DNA from: an uncultured Sphingomonas sp.
Lineage (GTDB): Bacteria > Pseudomonadota > Alphaproteobacteria > Sphingomonadales > Sphingomonadaceae
Direction: 5' to 3'
Assembly: GCA_913776045.1 (NCBI GenBank)
Contig: CAJYOI010000041.1
Location: 1 to 64,000, forward strand
DNA length: 64,000 nucleotides
The number at the start of each line of letters is the position of its first letter. The stretch's first letter is position 1. The translations under genes and the position numbers were made by a program. Below are positions 19,098-27,731 of the stretch, piece after piece. The notes under the pieces were generated by a model. That model ran no database searches, was not told the DNA's origin, and saw only the letters and a program-made list of their open reading frames with translations.

Positions 19098-19622
19098 ATG
19101 CCGCTCTACGAAATTGCCGGGGCGGCTCCGACGATCGGCGATAAGGCCTGGGTCGCGCCAAGTGCGGATCTGATCGGCGATGTGCAGCTGGGCGAGCAGG
19201 CGAGCATCTGGTTCGGTGCGGTCGTGCGCGGGGACAATACGCCGATCGCGATCGGCGCCAGGAGCAATGTGCAGGAAGGCGCGGCGCTGCATAGCGATCC
19301 CGGCGCGCCGCTGACGATCGGGGAAGAGGTGACGGTCGGGCATCATGCGGTGCTTCACGGCTGCACGATCGGAGCGCGCAGCCTGATCGGGATGGGCGCG
19401 ATCGTGCTCAACCGTGCGGTGATCGGCGAGGATTGCATCGTGGGGGCCGGCGCTCTGGTGACCGAGGGCAAGGCGTTTCCGGCCGGCAGCCTGATCGTCG
19501 GCAGCCCAGCGCGCGCGGTGCGGACGTTGGACGATGCGGCGAGGGCGATGCTTCGCGGGTCGGCGGCGGTGTATGTCGCCAAGGCGGCGGAATATGCGGC
19601 CGGGTTGAAGCAGGTCTGTTGA
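19098..19622 (+). CDS. Gamma-carbonic-anhydrase-like hexapeptide protein
   Basis: The protein has 174 residues, almost all left-handed beta-helix hexapeptide repeats (IGDVQLGEQASIWFGAVVRGDN, IGARSNVQEGAALHSDP). Metal-ligand histidines are present in ALHSD and VGHHAVLHGC. Members (YrdA/PaaY/CaiE type) are trimeric metalloproteins, some with carbonic anhydrase activity and others acting as thioesterases. It is translated right behind pit, with one base between them, but a functional tie to phosphate uptake is not known. Confidence 0.88.
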   Translation: MPLYEIAGAAPTIGDKAWVAPSADLIGDVQLGEQASIWFGAVVRGDNTPIAIGARSNVQEGAALHSDPGAPLTIGEEVTVGHHAVLHGCTIGARSLIGMGAIVLNRAVIGEDCIVGAGALVTEGKAFPAGSLIVGSPARAVRTLDDAARAMLRGSAAVYVAKAAEYAAGLKQVC

Positions 19623-19623
19623 C

Positions 19624-19653
19624 AATCCTTCCCTAGGAAAGCTGGGGAGGATT
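19624..19653. terminator. Candidate bidirectional terminator
   Basis: AATCCTTCCC and GGGAGGATT form an imperfect stem (one bulge) around an 11-base loop between two convergent genes. It overlaps the first base of the L,D-transpeptidase stop codon. There is no strong U-tract. Confidence 0.4.
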
Positions 19654-20408
19654 CAGGAGCGCCGTCGCCCGGTCGGTACCATCAGCGGACTGTCCGGCAC
19701 CATCCACTCGTCGCCCAACACCGCCAACCCCGTCGACCCGCGCAGTTCGACCGGCGGCACCACGTCCGTCCTCCACGTCACCCGCCCGAACGCCGCGCCA
19801 TCTAGGCCGCCGACGTCCGCGATGATCAGTGGAAACCGCTCCTTCGGCACCGGCGCCGTCGATTCATCGTCGATCACCGCCACCGATGCGCCCATCTTCG
19901 TGACGCCGTACAGCAATTGCGCGAAGCCGCTCGGCAGGCGAATACAGCCGTGCGAGGCGGGATAGCCCGGGTTCACTCCGGCGTGGAGTGCAATGCCGTC
20001 CCACGTCAGCCGCTGCATGTAAGGCATGGGCGCGTTGCTATAGAGGTTGGAGCGGTGCCAGACCTTTTTCTGCAGGATGGTGAAGTCGCCAAGCGGAGTG
20101 CGCTTGCCGGGCTTTCCGGTCGATACGCTCGACACCGCGACCAATGTCTGCCCGCGATAGACCATCGCCACCTGCGCCGAGCGGTTGATGACGACCGAAA
20201 TCTCGCCGAGCGACAGGTCATCGTCGCGCCACATATACTGGCCGGGGCGCAGTGCCTCGGCCGCCGCGTAGAGCGTGGCGGGCATCGTTCCGATACGCGG
20301 GTCGGACTCGCCGCCGGTCGCCGAATCGGTCGCCAGCAACGCCAGGGTCATCAGCAGTGTCGAACGGATCGCCAATCGGCCGTCTTTCGCACGGGGTGAA
20401 GCCGTCAA
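19653..20408 (-). CDS. L,D-transpeptidase (YkuD domain), exported
   Basis: The frame gives up to 251 residues. The first codon at 20408 is TTG and an ATG at 20351 is an alternative start. A signal-like helix (STLLMTLALLATDSATG) follows. The catalytic domain spans about residues 68-190, with SVVINRSAQVAMVYRG, TPLGDF, IALHAG and the active-site motif SHGCIRLP carrying Cys155. Such enzymes make 3-3 peptidoglycan crosslinks or attach proteins to the wall in the periplasm. The C-terminal 60 residues are a Pro-rich tail. A second, unrelated YkuD-type gene lies divergently upstream. Confidence 0.87.
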   Translation of the reverse strand: MTASPRAKDGRLAIRSTLLMTLALLATDSATGGESDPRIGTMPATLYAAAEALRPGQYMWRDDDLSLGEISVVINRSAQVAMVYRGQTLVAVSSVSTGKPGKRTPLGDFTILQKKVWHRSNLYSNAPMPYMQRLTWDGIALHAGVNPGYPASHGCIRLPSGFAQLLYGVTKMGASVAVIDDESTAPVPKERFPLIIADVGGLDGAAFGRVTWRTDVVPPVELRGSTGLAVLGDEWMVPDSPLMVPTGRRRS

Positions 20409-20583
20409 TTCCTAACCGATATTGACGGTTAACGCGAGGTTTTGACGTCCCGCAATGAGACGGCCGACGCGGAGCGCCACGCCGAGCCGAGCCGATCGCG
20501 CGACGGGGCGCGCCAGTCAACCCGCTGAAAAGGCAACCAATTGATGCTATATGCGTGGCGGGGTCAACTACCAGGACCAGTGA

Positions 20584-21297
20584 ATGGAGCCTCTGCTCGC
20601 GCGTGCGGCCTCGCGTCGCTCGCTGTTAAAGACTGCACTTGTCGTCGGATCGGTCGCCGTCGTGCCGGGCTGCGCGCAGCAGGCGAACAAGGTCGCGACG
20701 CTGCATTTGCCGCCGCCTCCGTCTGCCCCGATCCCCGCCGCGCGTCCGCCCGTTGCCGTGGCTGCTACACCGTCGGTCGCCCCTCCCGGCATCCGTCCCG
20801 CGCTGTTCGATCGCGCACGCCAGGCGCTGCAGCGGCATGGCACTGCGATCCAGAAGCAGGACCGGATCGCGCTCGCCGATTTCTCGCGCTCGTCGTCGTC
20901 CCCGCGCTTCCACCTCATCAATCTGCATGACGGGACGGTCACGTCGCTGCTCGTTGCGCATGGCAGCGGGTCGGACCCGTCGCACACCGGCTGGCTCCAG
21001 CGTTTCTCCAACGAAGTGAACAGCGAAGCGTCGTGCGAAGGCGCGTTCGTGGCGAGCGATTACTACGTCGGCAAACATGGCCGTTCGCAGCGGCTGATCG
21101 GGCTCGATCCGACGAACAACAACGCGCTCGATCGGGCGATCGTCGTGCACGGCGCTTGGTATTCGAACGAGGACATGCTGGCGAAACACGGCAAGCTCGG
21201 CCGGAGTCAGGGATGCTTCGCGGTTGGCGAGCATTCGCTGGCGACGGTGTTCGACCTGCTCGGCGAAGGCCGGATGATCTACGCGGCGAAGGTGTGA
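20584..21297 (+). CDS. Murein L,D-transpeptidase-like lipoprotein (YkuD_2 family), Tat-type signal
   Basis: The protein has 237 residues. The N-terminus contains SRRSLLK, a twin-arginine motif, then VVGSVAVVPGC, a lipobox, so export through Tat as a lipoprotein is likely. A Pro-rich spacer leads to the catalytic region: HLINLHDGTVTSLLVAHGSG, AIVVHGAWYS and GRSQGCFAV, the Cys motif of the YkuD_2 (DUF2778-like) family. It probably acts on peptidoglycan in the periplasm. The spacer of about 60 residues would let it reach from the membrane to the wall. Confidence 0.8.
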   Translation: MEPLLARAASRRSLLKTALVVGSVAVVPGCAQQANKVATLHLPPPPSAPIPAARPPVAVAATPSVAPPGIRPALFDRARQALQRHGTAIQKQDRIALADFSRSSSSPRFHLINLHDGTVTSLLVAHGSGSDPSHTGWLQRFSNEVNSEASCEGAFVASDYYVGKHGRSQRLIGLDPTNNNALDRAIVVHGAWYSNEDMLAKHGKLGRSQGCFAVGEHSLATVFDLLGEGRMIYAAKV

Positions 21298-21304
21298 GGT
21301 TTCG

Positions 21305-21432
21305 ATCCTCCCCGGCACGGGGAGGTGGAAGGCCGTAGGCCTGACGGAGGGGGCTCTCCTCATAGACCACCAGATGCGGCCCGCCCCCTCCACCAGCCTG
21401 CGGCTGGTCCCCCTCCCCGTGCCGGGGAGGAT
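21305..21432. repeat. Palindromic MITE/REP-like element, copy 1
   Basis: This is a 128-bp intergenic element. It begins ATCCTCCCCGGCACGGGGAGG and ends in the inverted form of the same sequence, and each terminus is itself a hairpin (CCTCCCCG / CGGGGAGG). An inner hairpin ACCAGCC-TGC-GGCTGGT lies near the right end. A second copy sits at 55898-56030. It lies between an L,D-transpeptidase gene and pncC and may also act as a transcription terminator. Confidence 0.85.
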
Positions 21433-21480
21433 AGACGCGCATCACAGCGCTGCTGGCCTGCTGTCCGTACGCTGGCCGCC

Positions 21481-21984
21481 ATGACCGAAACCCTCTCCCC
21501 CGCCCTGCCCGATCACGTCGAAGCCGCAGTCCGCCGCGTGCTCGAAAAGGCAAATGACGCCGGCCTCTCGCTAGCCACCGCCGAAAGCTGCACCGGTGGC
21601 CTGCTCGCGTCGCTACTGACCGATGTCGAGGGCATGTCGGGCGCGTTCGAGCGGGGCTATGTCGTCTATTCGAAGGATGCCAAGTGCGAGTTGCTGCACA
21701 TCGCGCGCGACGTCGTCGAAAGCTGTGGCGCGGTCAGCCGCGACGTGGCCCTGGCCATGGCCGATGGTGCGCTGGCCGCGAGCCATGCCGACGTCGCGCT
21801 GTCGATCACCGGCTTCGCCGGGCCCGGCGGGCCGGATGACGACCCCGGCCTGGTCCATTTCGGCTGCGCGCGAACCGGCCGCACGACCGATCATCGTAAA
21901 GAGCATTCCGGCGGCATCGGCCGCGGCCCGACGCGCGTTAAATGCCTGGAAGTGGCGCTCGAGATGATCGAAAAGGCGCTGTGA
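21481..21984 (+). CDS. pncC: CinA C-terminal-type nicotinamide-nucleotide amidohydrolase
   Basis: The protein has 167 residues: the stand-alone CinA C-terminal domain (PncC), which deamidates NMN to nicotinate mononucleotide. Hallmarks are LATAESCTGGLLASLLTDVEGMSGAFERGYVVYS and SITGFAGPGG. The ATG at 21481 is chosen because upstream sequence is the palindromic repeat. Its stop overlaps the start of nadE (GTGA), which links NMN recycling to NAD synthesis. Confidence 0.88.
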   Translation: MTETLSPALPDHVEAAVRRVLEKANDAGLSLATAESCTGGLLASLLTDVEGMSGAFERGYVVYSKDAKCELLHIARDVVESCGAVSRDVALAMADGALAASHADVALSITGFAGPGGPDDDPGLVHFGCARTGRTTDHRKEHSGGIGRGPTRVKCLEVALEMIEKAL

Positions 21985-24038
21985 CCAGCTCCCACCCCTT
22001 CTACTCGCATCACGCGCAGGGCTTCGTCCGAGTCGGCGCCTGCACTCCCATCGGTACGGTCGGCGATCCGGCCGCCAATGCCGCGGCCACGATCGCGCTG
22101 GCGCGGCAGGGGCATGAGCAGGGGTGTGACCTTCTCGTCTTCCCAGAACTCAACCTGTCGTCCTACGCGATCGACGACCTGCACCTGCAGGACGCGCACG
22201 CTGCCGCGGTCGAGGCCGCGCTGGCGCAGGTCGCTTCGGCAACCGCCGGGCTCATCCCGCTCCTGCTCGTCGGCGCGGGTCTGCGTCGAAACGGCCGGCT
22301 ATATAACTGCGCGATCGCGATTCACCGCGGGCGTGTTCTGGGTGTCGTGCCCAAGACCTATCTGCCGAACTACCGCGAATATTACGAGAAGCGCTGGTTC
22401 GCCGCTGGCGTCGGGCTGACCGGACTTGAGATCGCGGTCGCTGGACAGAGCGTTCCGTTCGGCACCGACCTGCTGTTCGCGGCCGACGATCTGTCCGACT
22501 TCATAGTCCATGCCGAAGTGTGCGAGGATTTCTGGGCACCCGCCCCGCCCTCGACCGATGGCGCTCTGGCGGGCGCGCTGATCCTCGCCAATCTGTCGGC
22601 GTCCAACGTCGTCATCGGCAAGGCGCGCGAGCGGGCACTGCTGTGCGCATCGCAATCGGTGCGGACGGTGTCGGCGTATGTCTATTCCGCGTCGGGGCCG
22701 GGGGAAAGCACCACCGACCTCGCCTGGGACGGTCAGGGCATGATCCTGGAGCTTGGGGAGATGCTGGCCGAAAGCGGCCGGTTCGACCTGTCGACCGAGA
22801 TCGTCGTTGCCGACATCGACATCCAGCGGCTGCGGCTGGAGCGGATGCGCACCGGCACGTTCAACGACTGCGCCGCCGCGCGCGGGCATCCCGAAACGCG
22901 CTTCCGCCGCGTACCGTTCAGCCACACTCCCGACTTCGCCGACCGCGGGCTGATGCGCGACATCCGTCGCTTCCCGTTCGTGCCCAACACGCCGTCGAAA
23001 CTTGACGAGGATTGCTACGAAGCCTTCAATATCCAGGTCGAGGGTCTGCGCAAGCGGCTGACGACGACGGGATCGAAGCATCTGGTGGTCGGGGTGTCGG
23101 GTGGGCTCGATTCGACCCATGCGCTGATTGTCGCGGCCAAGGCATTCGACCGCATGAGCCGTCCTCGCTCGGACATCCTCGGCTTCACCATGCCCGGGTT
23201 CGCGACCGGGGAAGCGACCAGGAAGCAGGCCTGGGCGCTGATGAAAGCGCTGGGGGTCACCGGCGAGGAAATCGACATACGTCCCGCAGCGACCCAGATG
23301 CTGAGGGACATCGGCCATCCCTTCGCCGAAGGGCACCCCGAGTATGACGTGACATTCGAGAACGTCCAGGCGGGACTGCGCACCGACTATCTGTTCCGCC
23401 TGGCCAATCAGCGGCAGGGCATCGTGCTGGGCACCGGCGACCTGAGCGAACTGGCGCTGGGCTGGTGCACCTATGGCGTCGGCGACCATATGAGCCACTA
23501 CGGCGTCAATGCCGGCGTGCCGAAGACGTTGATCCAGTATCTGATCCGCTGGGCGACGCGCACGAACCAGTTCGATGCCGAAACCGACGCGGTGCTCGAA
23601 GCGATCCTTGCGACCGAGATTTCGCCCGAACTAATCCCAGCAGACGCGTCGGGCGCGATGCAGAGCACGCAGGACCGGATCGGCCCATACGAACTGCACG
23701 ATTTCTTTGCGCATAACGTCCTGCGTCACGGGCTGCCGCCGTCGAAGATCGCGTTCCTAGCCTGGCATGCGTGGCGCGACGCGAGCGTGGGGCGGTGGCC
23801 GATGGGCTTTCCGGAGGATGGGCGCAACGCCTACGACCTCGCGACCATCGCCAAGTGGCTGGAAGCGTTCGTCTGGCGCTTCTTCCAGACCAGCCAGTTC
23901 AAGCGGTCGGCCCTGCCGAACGCGCCGAAGGTGTCGGCTGGCGGTGCAGTCAGTCCGCGCGGGGATTGGCGGGCGCCATCGGATGGCACGGCCACGGTTT
24001 GGCTGGCGGAGCTGAAGGAGAAACTGCCGCCGGTTTAG
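21981..24038 (+). CDS. nadE: Glutamine-dependent NAD+ synthetase
   Basis: The product is 685 residues from the GTG inside the pncC stop. The N-terminal nitrilase-type glutaminase domain has Glu in LLVFPELNLSSYAID, Lys in VVPKTYLPNYREYYE and Cys in HAEVCEDFW, which releases ammonia from glutamine. The C-terminal synthetase domain (from about residue 345) has the PP-loop VGVSGGLDSTHAL and the LGTGDLSELALGWCTYGVGDHMSHYGVNAGVPKT region. It converts nicotinate adenine dinucleotide to NAD+. Length and domain order match the long bacterial form. Confidence 0.95.
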   Translation: MTSSHPFYSHHAQGFVRVGACTPIGTVGDPAANAAATIALARQGHEQGCDLLVFPELNLSSYAIDDLHLQDAHAAAVEAALAQVASATAGLIPLLLVGAGLRRNGRLYNCAIAIHRGRVLGVVPKTYLPNYREYYEKRWFAAGVGLTGLEIAVAGQSVPFGTDLLFAADDLSDFIVHAEVCEDFWAPAPPSTDGALAGALILANLSASNVVIGKARERALLCASQSVRTVSAYVYSASGPGESTTDLAWDGQGMILELGEMLAESGRFDLSTEIVVADIDIQRLRLERMRTGTFNDCAAARGHPETRFRRVPFSHTPDFADRGLMRDIRRFPFVPNTPSKLDEDCYEAFNIQVEGLRKRLTTTGSKHLVVGVSGGLDSTHALIVAAKAFDRMSRPRSDILGFTMPGFATGEATRKQAWALMKALGVTGEEIDIRPAATQMLRDIGHPFAEGHPEYDVTFENVQAGLRTDYLFRLANQRQGIVLGTGDLSELALGWCTYGVGDHMSHYGVNAGVPKTLIQYLIRWATRTNQFDAETDAVLEAILATEISPELIPADASGAMQSTQDRIGPYELHDFFAHNVLRHGLPPSKIAFLAWHAWRDASVGRWPMGFPEDGRNAYDLATIAKWLEAFVWRFFQTSQFKRSALPNAPKVSAGGAVSPRGDWRAPSDGTATVWLAELKEKLPPV

Positions 24039-24129
24039 ATGCTCCCCGCCTTCGTAGAGATGACGAAGAGCAGTTGTTGACACCGGTTTCTTCCGCCTCC
24101 ATCGTCGCGAAAAACCGGAGGGGACCACC

Positions 24130-25431
24130 ATGATCTCGCTGCTCTTGCTCAGCGCCGCCGCACCGCAGGCCGTCCTCGCCTTCCCCGGCGCGGAGGGCGC
24201 CGGGCGCTTCGCGCAAGGTGGCCGCGGGGGACGGGTCATCAAGGTTACGACGCTGGCCGACTCTGGCCCCGGGTCTCTGCGTGCCGCGGTCGAGGCGAAG
24301 GGACCGCGCACCGTGATCTTCGACATTTCCGGCACGATCGCGCTCGCCTCCGAACTCAAGATCCGCGAGCCGCGCATCACCATCGCCGGCCAGACCGCGC
24401 CCGGTGACGGCATCACGCTGCGCGACCACAGCCTGGTCGTCGCTGCCGATGACGTCGTTATCCGCTACATCCGCTCACGCTTGGGCAATGTGTCGAAGAG
24501 CCAGGAAGACGCGATGACCGTCACCAAGGGGCGGCGGGTCATCCTCGACCACGTCTCAGCCAGCTGGTCGATCGACGAGTCGCTGTCCGCATCGGCGAAT
24601 TACAAGGACCCCGATCAAGGGTGGTACGATTTGACCGTCCAATGGTCGATCATCGCCAACTCGCTGCGCAAGTCGGGCCATGTGAAGGGCGACCACGGCT
24701 ATGGCAGCCTGATCCGCGGCGGGCGCGGGGCAAAGGGGAGTTGGCACCATAATCTCTGGGCGAACCACATCGCCCGCATGCCGCGGCCCGGCAACTACGA
24801 CGGGCCGGACATCGACCCCGTCGGTGCGACCTTCGATTTCCGGTCGAACGTCTTCTACAATTGGGGCGGCTCGCATTCGGGATACGACGCCGACAAGGCC
24901 GCGATCGTGCGATATAATTTCGTCGACAACGTCTACCTGCCCGGCCCCGACAGCCGCGGCAATTTCGCGTTCGACGAATCGAACGTGCTGGCGAAGGGCT
25001 GGTTCGCCGGCAACTCGATGGCGGGCAGCATCCCTGCGGACCAGATGGCGCTGGTGAAGGGTACGATCGCGCCGGGATGGAAGCTCGACGGCCCGATCGA
25101 CGTCGCACCGCTGACGGCCGATGCCAAGCCGTTTGAAGCCGTGCTGTCCCGCGCGGGGGCGTCCAAAGTGCGCGACGCGGTCGACGCCGCGGTGGTCGCC
25201 GGCGTCCGCTCCGGCACCGGGCGGATCATCGACAGCCAGGACGATATGGGCGGGTGGCCGGCGCTGAAGTCCCTGCCCGCCCCGAAGGACAGCGACGGCG
25301 ACGGCATCCCCGACGCGTGGGAAAGCGCCCATGGCCTGAACCCGCGCGACACATCGGACGGCAATGCCGATCGTAATGGTGACGGCTGGACCAACCTGGA
25401 GGACTATTTGGACAGCCTGACGCGCATGTAG
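24130..25431 (+). CDS. Secreted pectate lyase-like protein (PL1-type beta-helix)
   Basis: The protein has 433 residues with a signal peptide (MISLLLLSAAAPQAVLA). The mature start FPGAEGAGRFAQGGRGGRVIKVTTLADSGPGSLRAAV, the ITIAGQTAPGDGITL strand and RVILDHVSASWSIDESLS are typical of PL1-like pectate lyases, right-handed beta-helices that cleave polygalacturonate by beta-elimination. The tail carries DSDGDGIPDAWE, a calcium-binding thrombospondin-type-3/dockerin-like loop common at the end of these enzymes. GGAGG lies before the ATG. No other pectin genes are close. Confidence 0.85.
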   Translation: MISLLLLSAAAPQAVLAFPGAEGAGRFAQGGRGGRVIKVTTLADSGPGSLRAAVEAKGPRTVIFDISGTIALASELKIREPRITIAGQTAPGDGITLRDHSLVVAADDVVIRYIRSRLGNVSKSQEDAMTVTKGRRVILDHVSASWSIDESLSASANYKDPDQGWYDLTVQWSIIANSLRKSGHVKGDHGYGSLIRGGRGAKGSWHHNLWANHIARMPRPGNYDGPDIDPVGATFDFRSNVFYNWGGSHSGYDADKAAIVRYNFVDNVYLPGPDSRGNFAFDESNVLAKGWFAGNSMAGSIPADQMALVKGTIAPGWKLDGPIDVAPLTADAKPFEAVLSRAGASKVRDAVDAAVVAGVRSGTGRIIDSQDDMGGWPALKSLPAPKDSDGDGIPDAWESAHGLNPRDTSDGNADRNGDGWTNLEDYLDSLTRM

Positions 25432-25502
25432 CGTCGTCGCTAATCCGCAAACGGCACTACAGGCGGCACGAACCGCCGCATTGCAGCATTTTGCCCGTTG
25501 AT

Positions 25503-25514
25503 ACGTTGTAACGT
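25503..25514. promoter_or_regulatory. Short palindrome upstream of the ZnuD-like receptor, candidate operator
   Basis: ACGTT-GT-AACGT is a perfect 5-bp inverted repeat 41 bases before the receptor start codon. The receptor type suggests a zinc-uptake regulator (Zur) or another metal regulator. The site is short and does not match a Zur box that I can quote with certainty. Confidence 0.3.
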
Positions 25515-25555
25515 TGCGCGTAACCGGCTCTTTGAATTTTCGTCGAAAGGCCGTC

Positions 25556-27685
25556 ATGTCGCATCGCCTGTTTCTCGCCTCCGCCCTTCCCCTCGTGCTG
25601 GCCGCGCCGGCGATCGCGCAGACCAGCGGCAATCAGACCGCCCAGCCCGGCCGCGGCGACATTATCGTCACTGCGCCCGTCCTGACCAGCGAGCGCGACG
25701 TGCTGCAGGGCACGTCGGTCGTCACGGGCGAGGAACTGACCCGCGACATCCGATCGACGATCGGTGAGACGCTCGCCCGCCAGCCCGGCGTGTCTGCAAC
25801 GTCCTTCGGCCCCAATGCCTCGCGCCCGATCCTGCGCGGCTTCCAGGGCGAGCGCGTCCGCATCCTGACCGACGGCATCGGATCGATCGACGTGTCGAAC
25901 ACCTCGGTCGACCACGCCGTCATCATCGATCCGCTGCTCGCCGAGCGTGTCGAAGTGCTGCGCGGCCCCTCCGCGCTGCTGTTCGGCTCGTCCGCGGTCG
26001 GCGGTGTCGTAAACGTCATCGACAATCGCATCCCGCGCCGGATGCCCGAAGGCGGCTTCCGCGTCGACGGGCGCGCCGCCTACGGTAGCGCTGCCGACGA
26101 ACGTTCGGGCGGGATCGCAGGCGATGTCGCACTGGGCGACAAGTTCGTTCTTCACGCCGATGGGTCGTATCTGAAGACCGGCGATCTGCGGATCGGCCGC
26201 GGCTATCTGCTGAGCCCCGCCGCCCGCGCCGCCGCGCTATCGCAGGTCGGCCGCCCGCAGGACCCGGCTGAGGATCCGATCGACTTCGCCGGCTCCGCCA
26301 ACCTACGCGGCCGTATTCCTAACACGGCGGCCGAAACCTGGACTGCTGGCGTCGGCGCGTCGCTCATCACCGACACAGGCATGCTGGGCGTGTCGTACAG
26401 CCATTATGACAGCCTGTACGGCGTGCCGATCCGCTACGCGACCGAGGTGGGTCAGGAGCAGGAGGCGCCGCGCCTGGATGTCGTGCAGAACCGCGTCGAT
26501 CTGCGCGCCGAAGTGCAGACCGGCGGCGGCTTCCTCGACCGCATCCGCCTGCGCGCGGGTCATGCCGATTATCGTCATTTCGAACTGGAGCCTAGCGGCG
26601 AGATCGGCACCGCTTTCTACAATAAGGGCACCGAAGGACGGCTCGAACTCGTCCAGGCCCGCCGCGGCGGCTGGCAGGGGGCGAGCGGCGTCCAATATTA
26701 CAACCGCGTGTTCGAAGCGGTCGGCGACGAGGCCTTCATTCCGAAGGCTGAGACGAACCAAGTCGGCCTGTTCACGCTCCAGCAGATCGATCTGGGCGGC
26801 GTGAAGGCCGAAGGCGGCCTACGCTACGAACTGACCGACCATGCGAGCCGCGTCGTCGCCGGCGACGCGCGCTTCTTCTCGGGCAAGCGCAATTTTGAAA
26901 CGCTGTCGGGTTCGCTCGGCGCCTCGATCGAACTCGCGCCCGATGTCCGCTTCGGCATCAACGGTTCACGCACCGCGCGGGCGCCCTCGGCCGAGGAACT
27001 GTTCGCCAACGGCCCGCACGCCGGCACCCAGGCCTATGAGCTCGGCAACCCGAACTTCCGCACAGAAAAATCGTGGGGCCTGGAAGCGACGCTGCACGCG
27101 CATGGTGACGGCTTCAGCTTCGACGCGTCGGCCTATCACAGCTGGTTCAGCAACTATATCTTCGAGAACCAGACGAACCAAGCCGTCTGCGAAGCCGCCG
27201 CGGCGCCATCGGGCCGCGACGTCGACCTGCCCTGCTTCGCCTATGCTCAGGCCGACGCGCGCTATTACGGGTTCGAGGCCGACGCTTCGTTCCGGGTCGC
27301 GCAGATCGGGTCATATGCGATCAACGCGGATATCCTGGGCGACTATGTCCGCGCCACGGTGAAGAGTAGCGGCCCCGTGCCCCGCATCCCGCCGCTGCGT
27401 CTGCTGGGCGGTATCGAAGCGCAGGGATCGAAGCTGACCGCGCGAGCGGAGGTCGAACATGCCTTCGCGCAGGAGCGCATCGCGGCATTCGAAACGCCGA
27501 CCGACGGCTATACGCTGGTCAACGCATCGCTGTCGTTCAAGCCGTTCGACAACGACCGCACGATCCTGATGCTGAGCGCCAACAACATCTTCGACCAGCT
27601 GGCACGCCGCCATACAAGCGTGCTCAAGGACTTCGCGCCGCTCTCGGGCCGCGATGTGCGCGCGACCGTACGGTTCGGGTTCTAA
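25556..27685 (+). CDS. TonB-dependent receptor, ZnuD-like
   Basis: The product is 709 residues from the ATG at 25556, followed by a signal peptide (MSHRLFLASALPLVLAAPAIAQ). The plug domain shows DIIVTAPVLTSERDVLQGTSVV, RPILRGFQGERVRILTDGIGSIDVSNTSVDHAV and VEVLRGPSALLFGSSAVGGVVNVIDNRIP, the form of ZnuD/zinc-type receptors. A His/Asp-containing barrel follows, closing with ATVRFGF and a C-terminal Phe. It imports a metal or metallophore through the outer membrane. Zinc is inferred from plug similarity only. Confidence 0.8.
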   Translation: MSHRLFLASALPLVLAAPAIAQTSGNQTAQPGRGDIIVTAPVLTSERDVLQGTSVVTGEELTRDIRSTIGETLARQPGVSATSFGPNASRPILRGFQGERVRILTDGIGSIDVSNTSVDHAVIIDPLLAERVEVLRGPSALLFGSSAVGGVVNVIDNRIPRRMPEGGFRVDGRAAYGSAADERSGGIAGDVALGDKFVLHADGSYLKTGDLRIGRGYLLSPAARAAALSQVGRPQDPAEDPIDFAGSANLRGRIPNTAAETWTAGVGASLITDTGMLGVSYSHYDSLYGVPIRYATEVGQEQEAPRLDVVQNRVDLRAEVQTGGGFLDRIRLRAGHADYRHFELEPSGEIGTAFYNKGTEGRLELVQARRGGWQGASGVQYYNRVFEAVGDEAFIPKAETNQVGLFTLQQIDLGGVKAEGGLRYELTDHASRVVAGDARFFSGKRNFETLSGSLGASIELAPDVRFGINGSRTARAPSAEELFANGPHAGTQAYELGNPNFRTEKSWGLEATLHAHGDGFSFDASAYHSWFSNYIFENQTNQAVCEAAAAPSGRDVDLPCFAYAQADARYYGFEADASFRVAQIGSYAINADILGDYVRATVKSSGPVPRIPPLRLLGGIEAQGSKLTARAEVEHAFAQERIAAFETPTDGYTLVNASLSFKPFDNDRTILMLSANNIFDQLARRHTSVLKDFAPLSGRDVRATVRFGF

Positions 27686-27692
27686 CGTCGAT

Positions 27693-27725
27693 GCGTCGTC
27701 CCCGCCGCCCGCGCGGGGACGACGC
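27693..27725. terminator. Strong hairpin between convergent genes
   Basis: GCGTCGTCCCCGC and GCGGGGACGACGC form a perfect 13-bp stem with a 7-base loop, between the stop of the ZnuD-like receptor and the stop of the convergent GDSL hydrolase gene. It fits a bidirectional terminator, although no U-tract follows. Confidence 0.7.
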
Positions 27726-27731
27726 CGAACG

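Noticed and set aside
20429-20443. CtrA-like site TTAA-N7-TTTT between the two L,D-transpeptidase genes
   Set aside because: One half-site is mismatched and a single such match is expected by chance.
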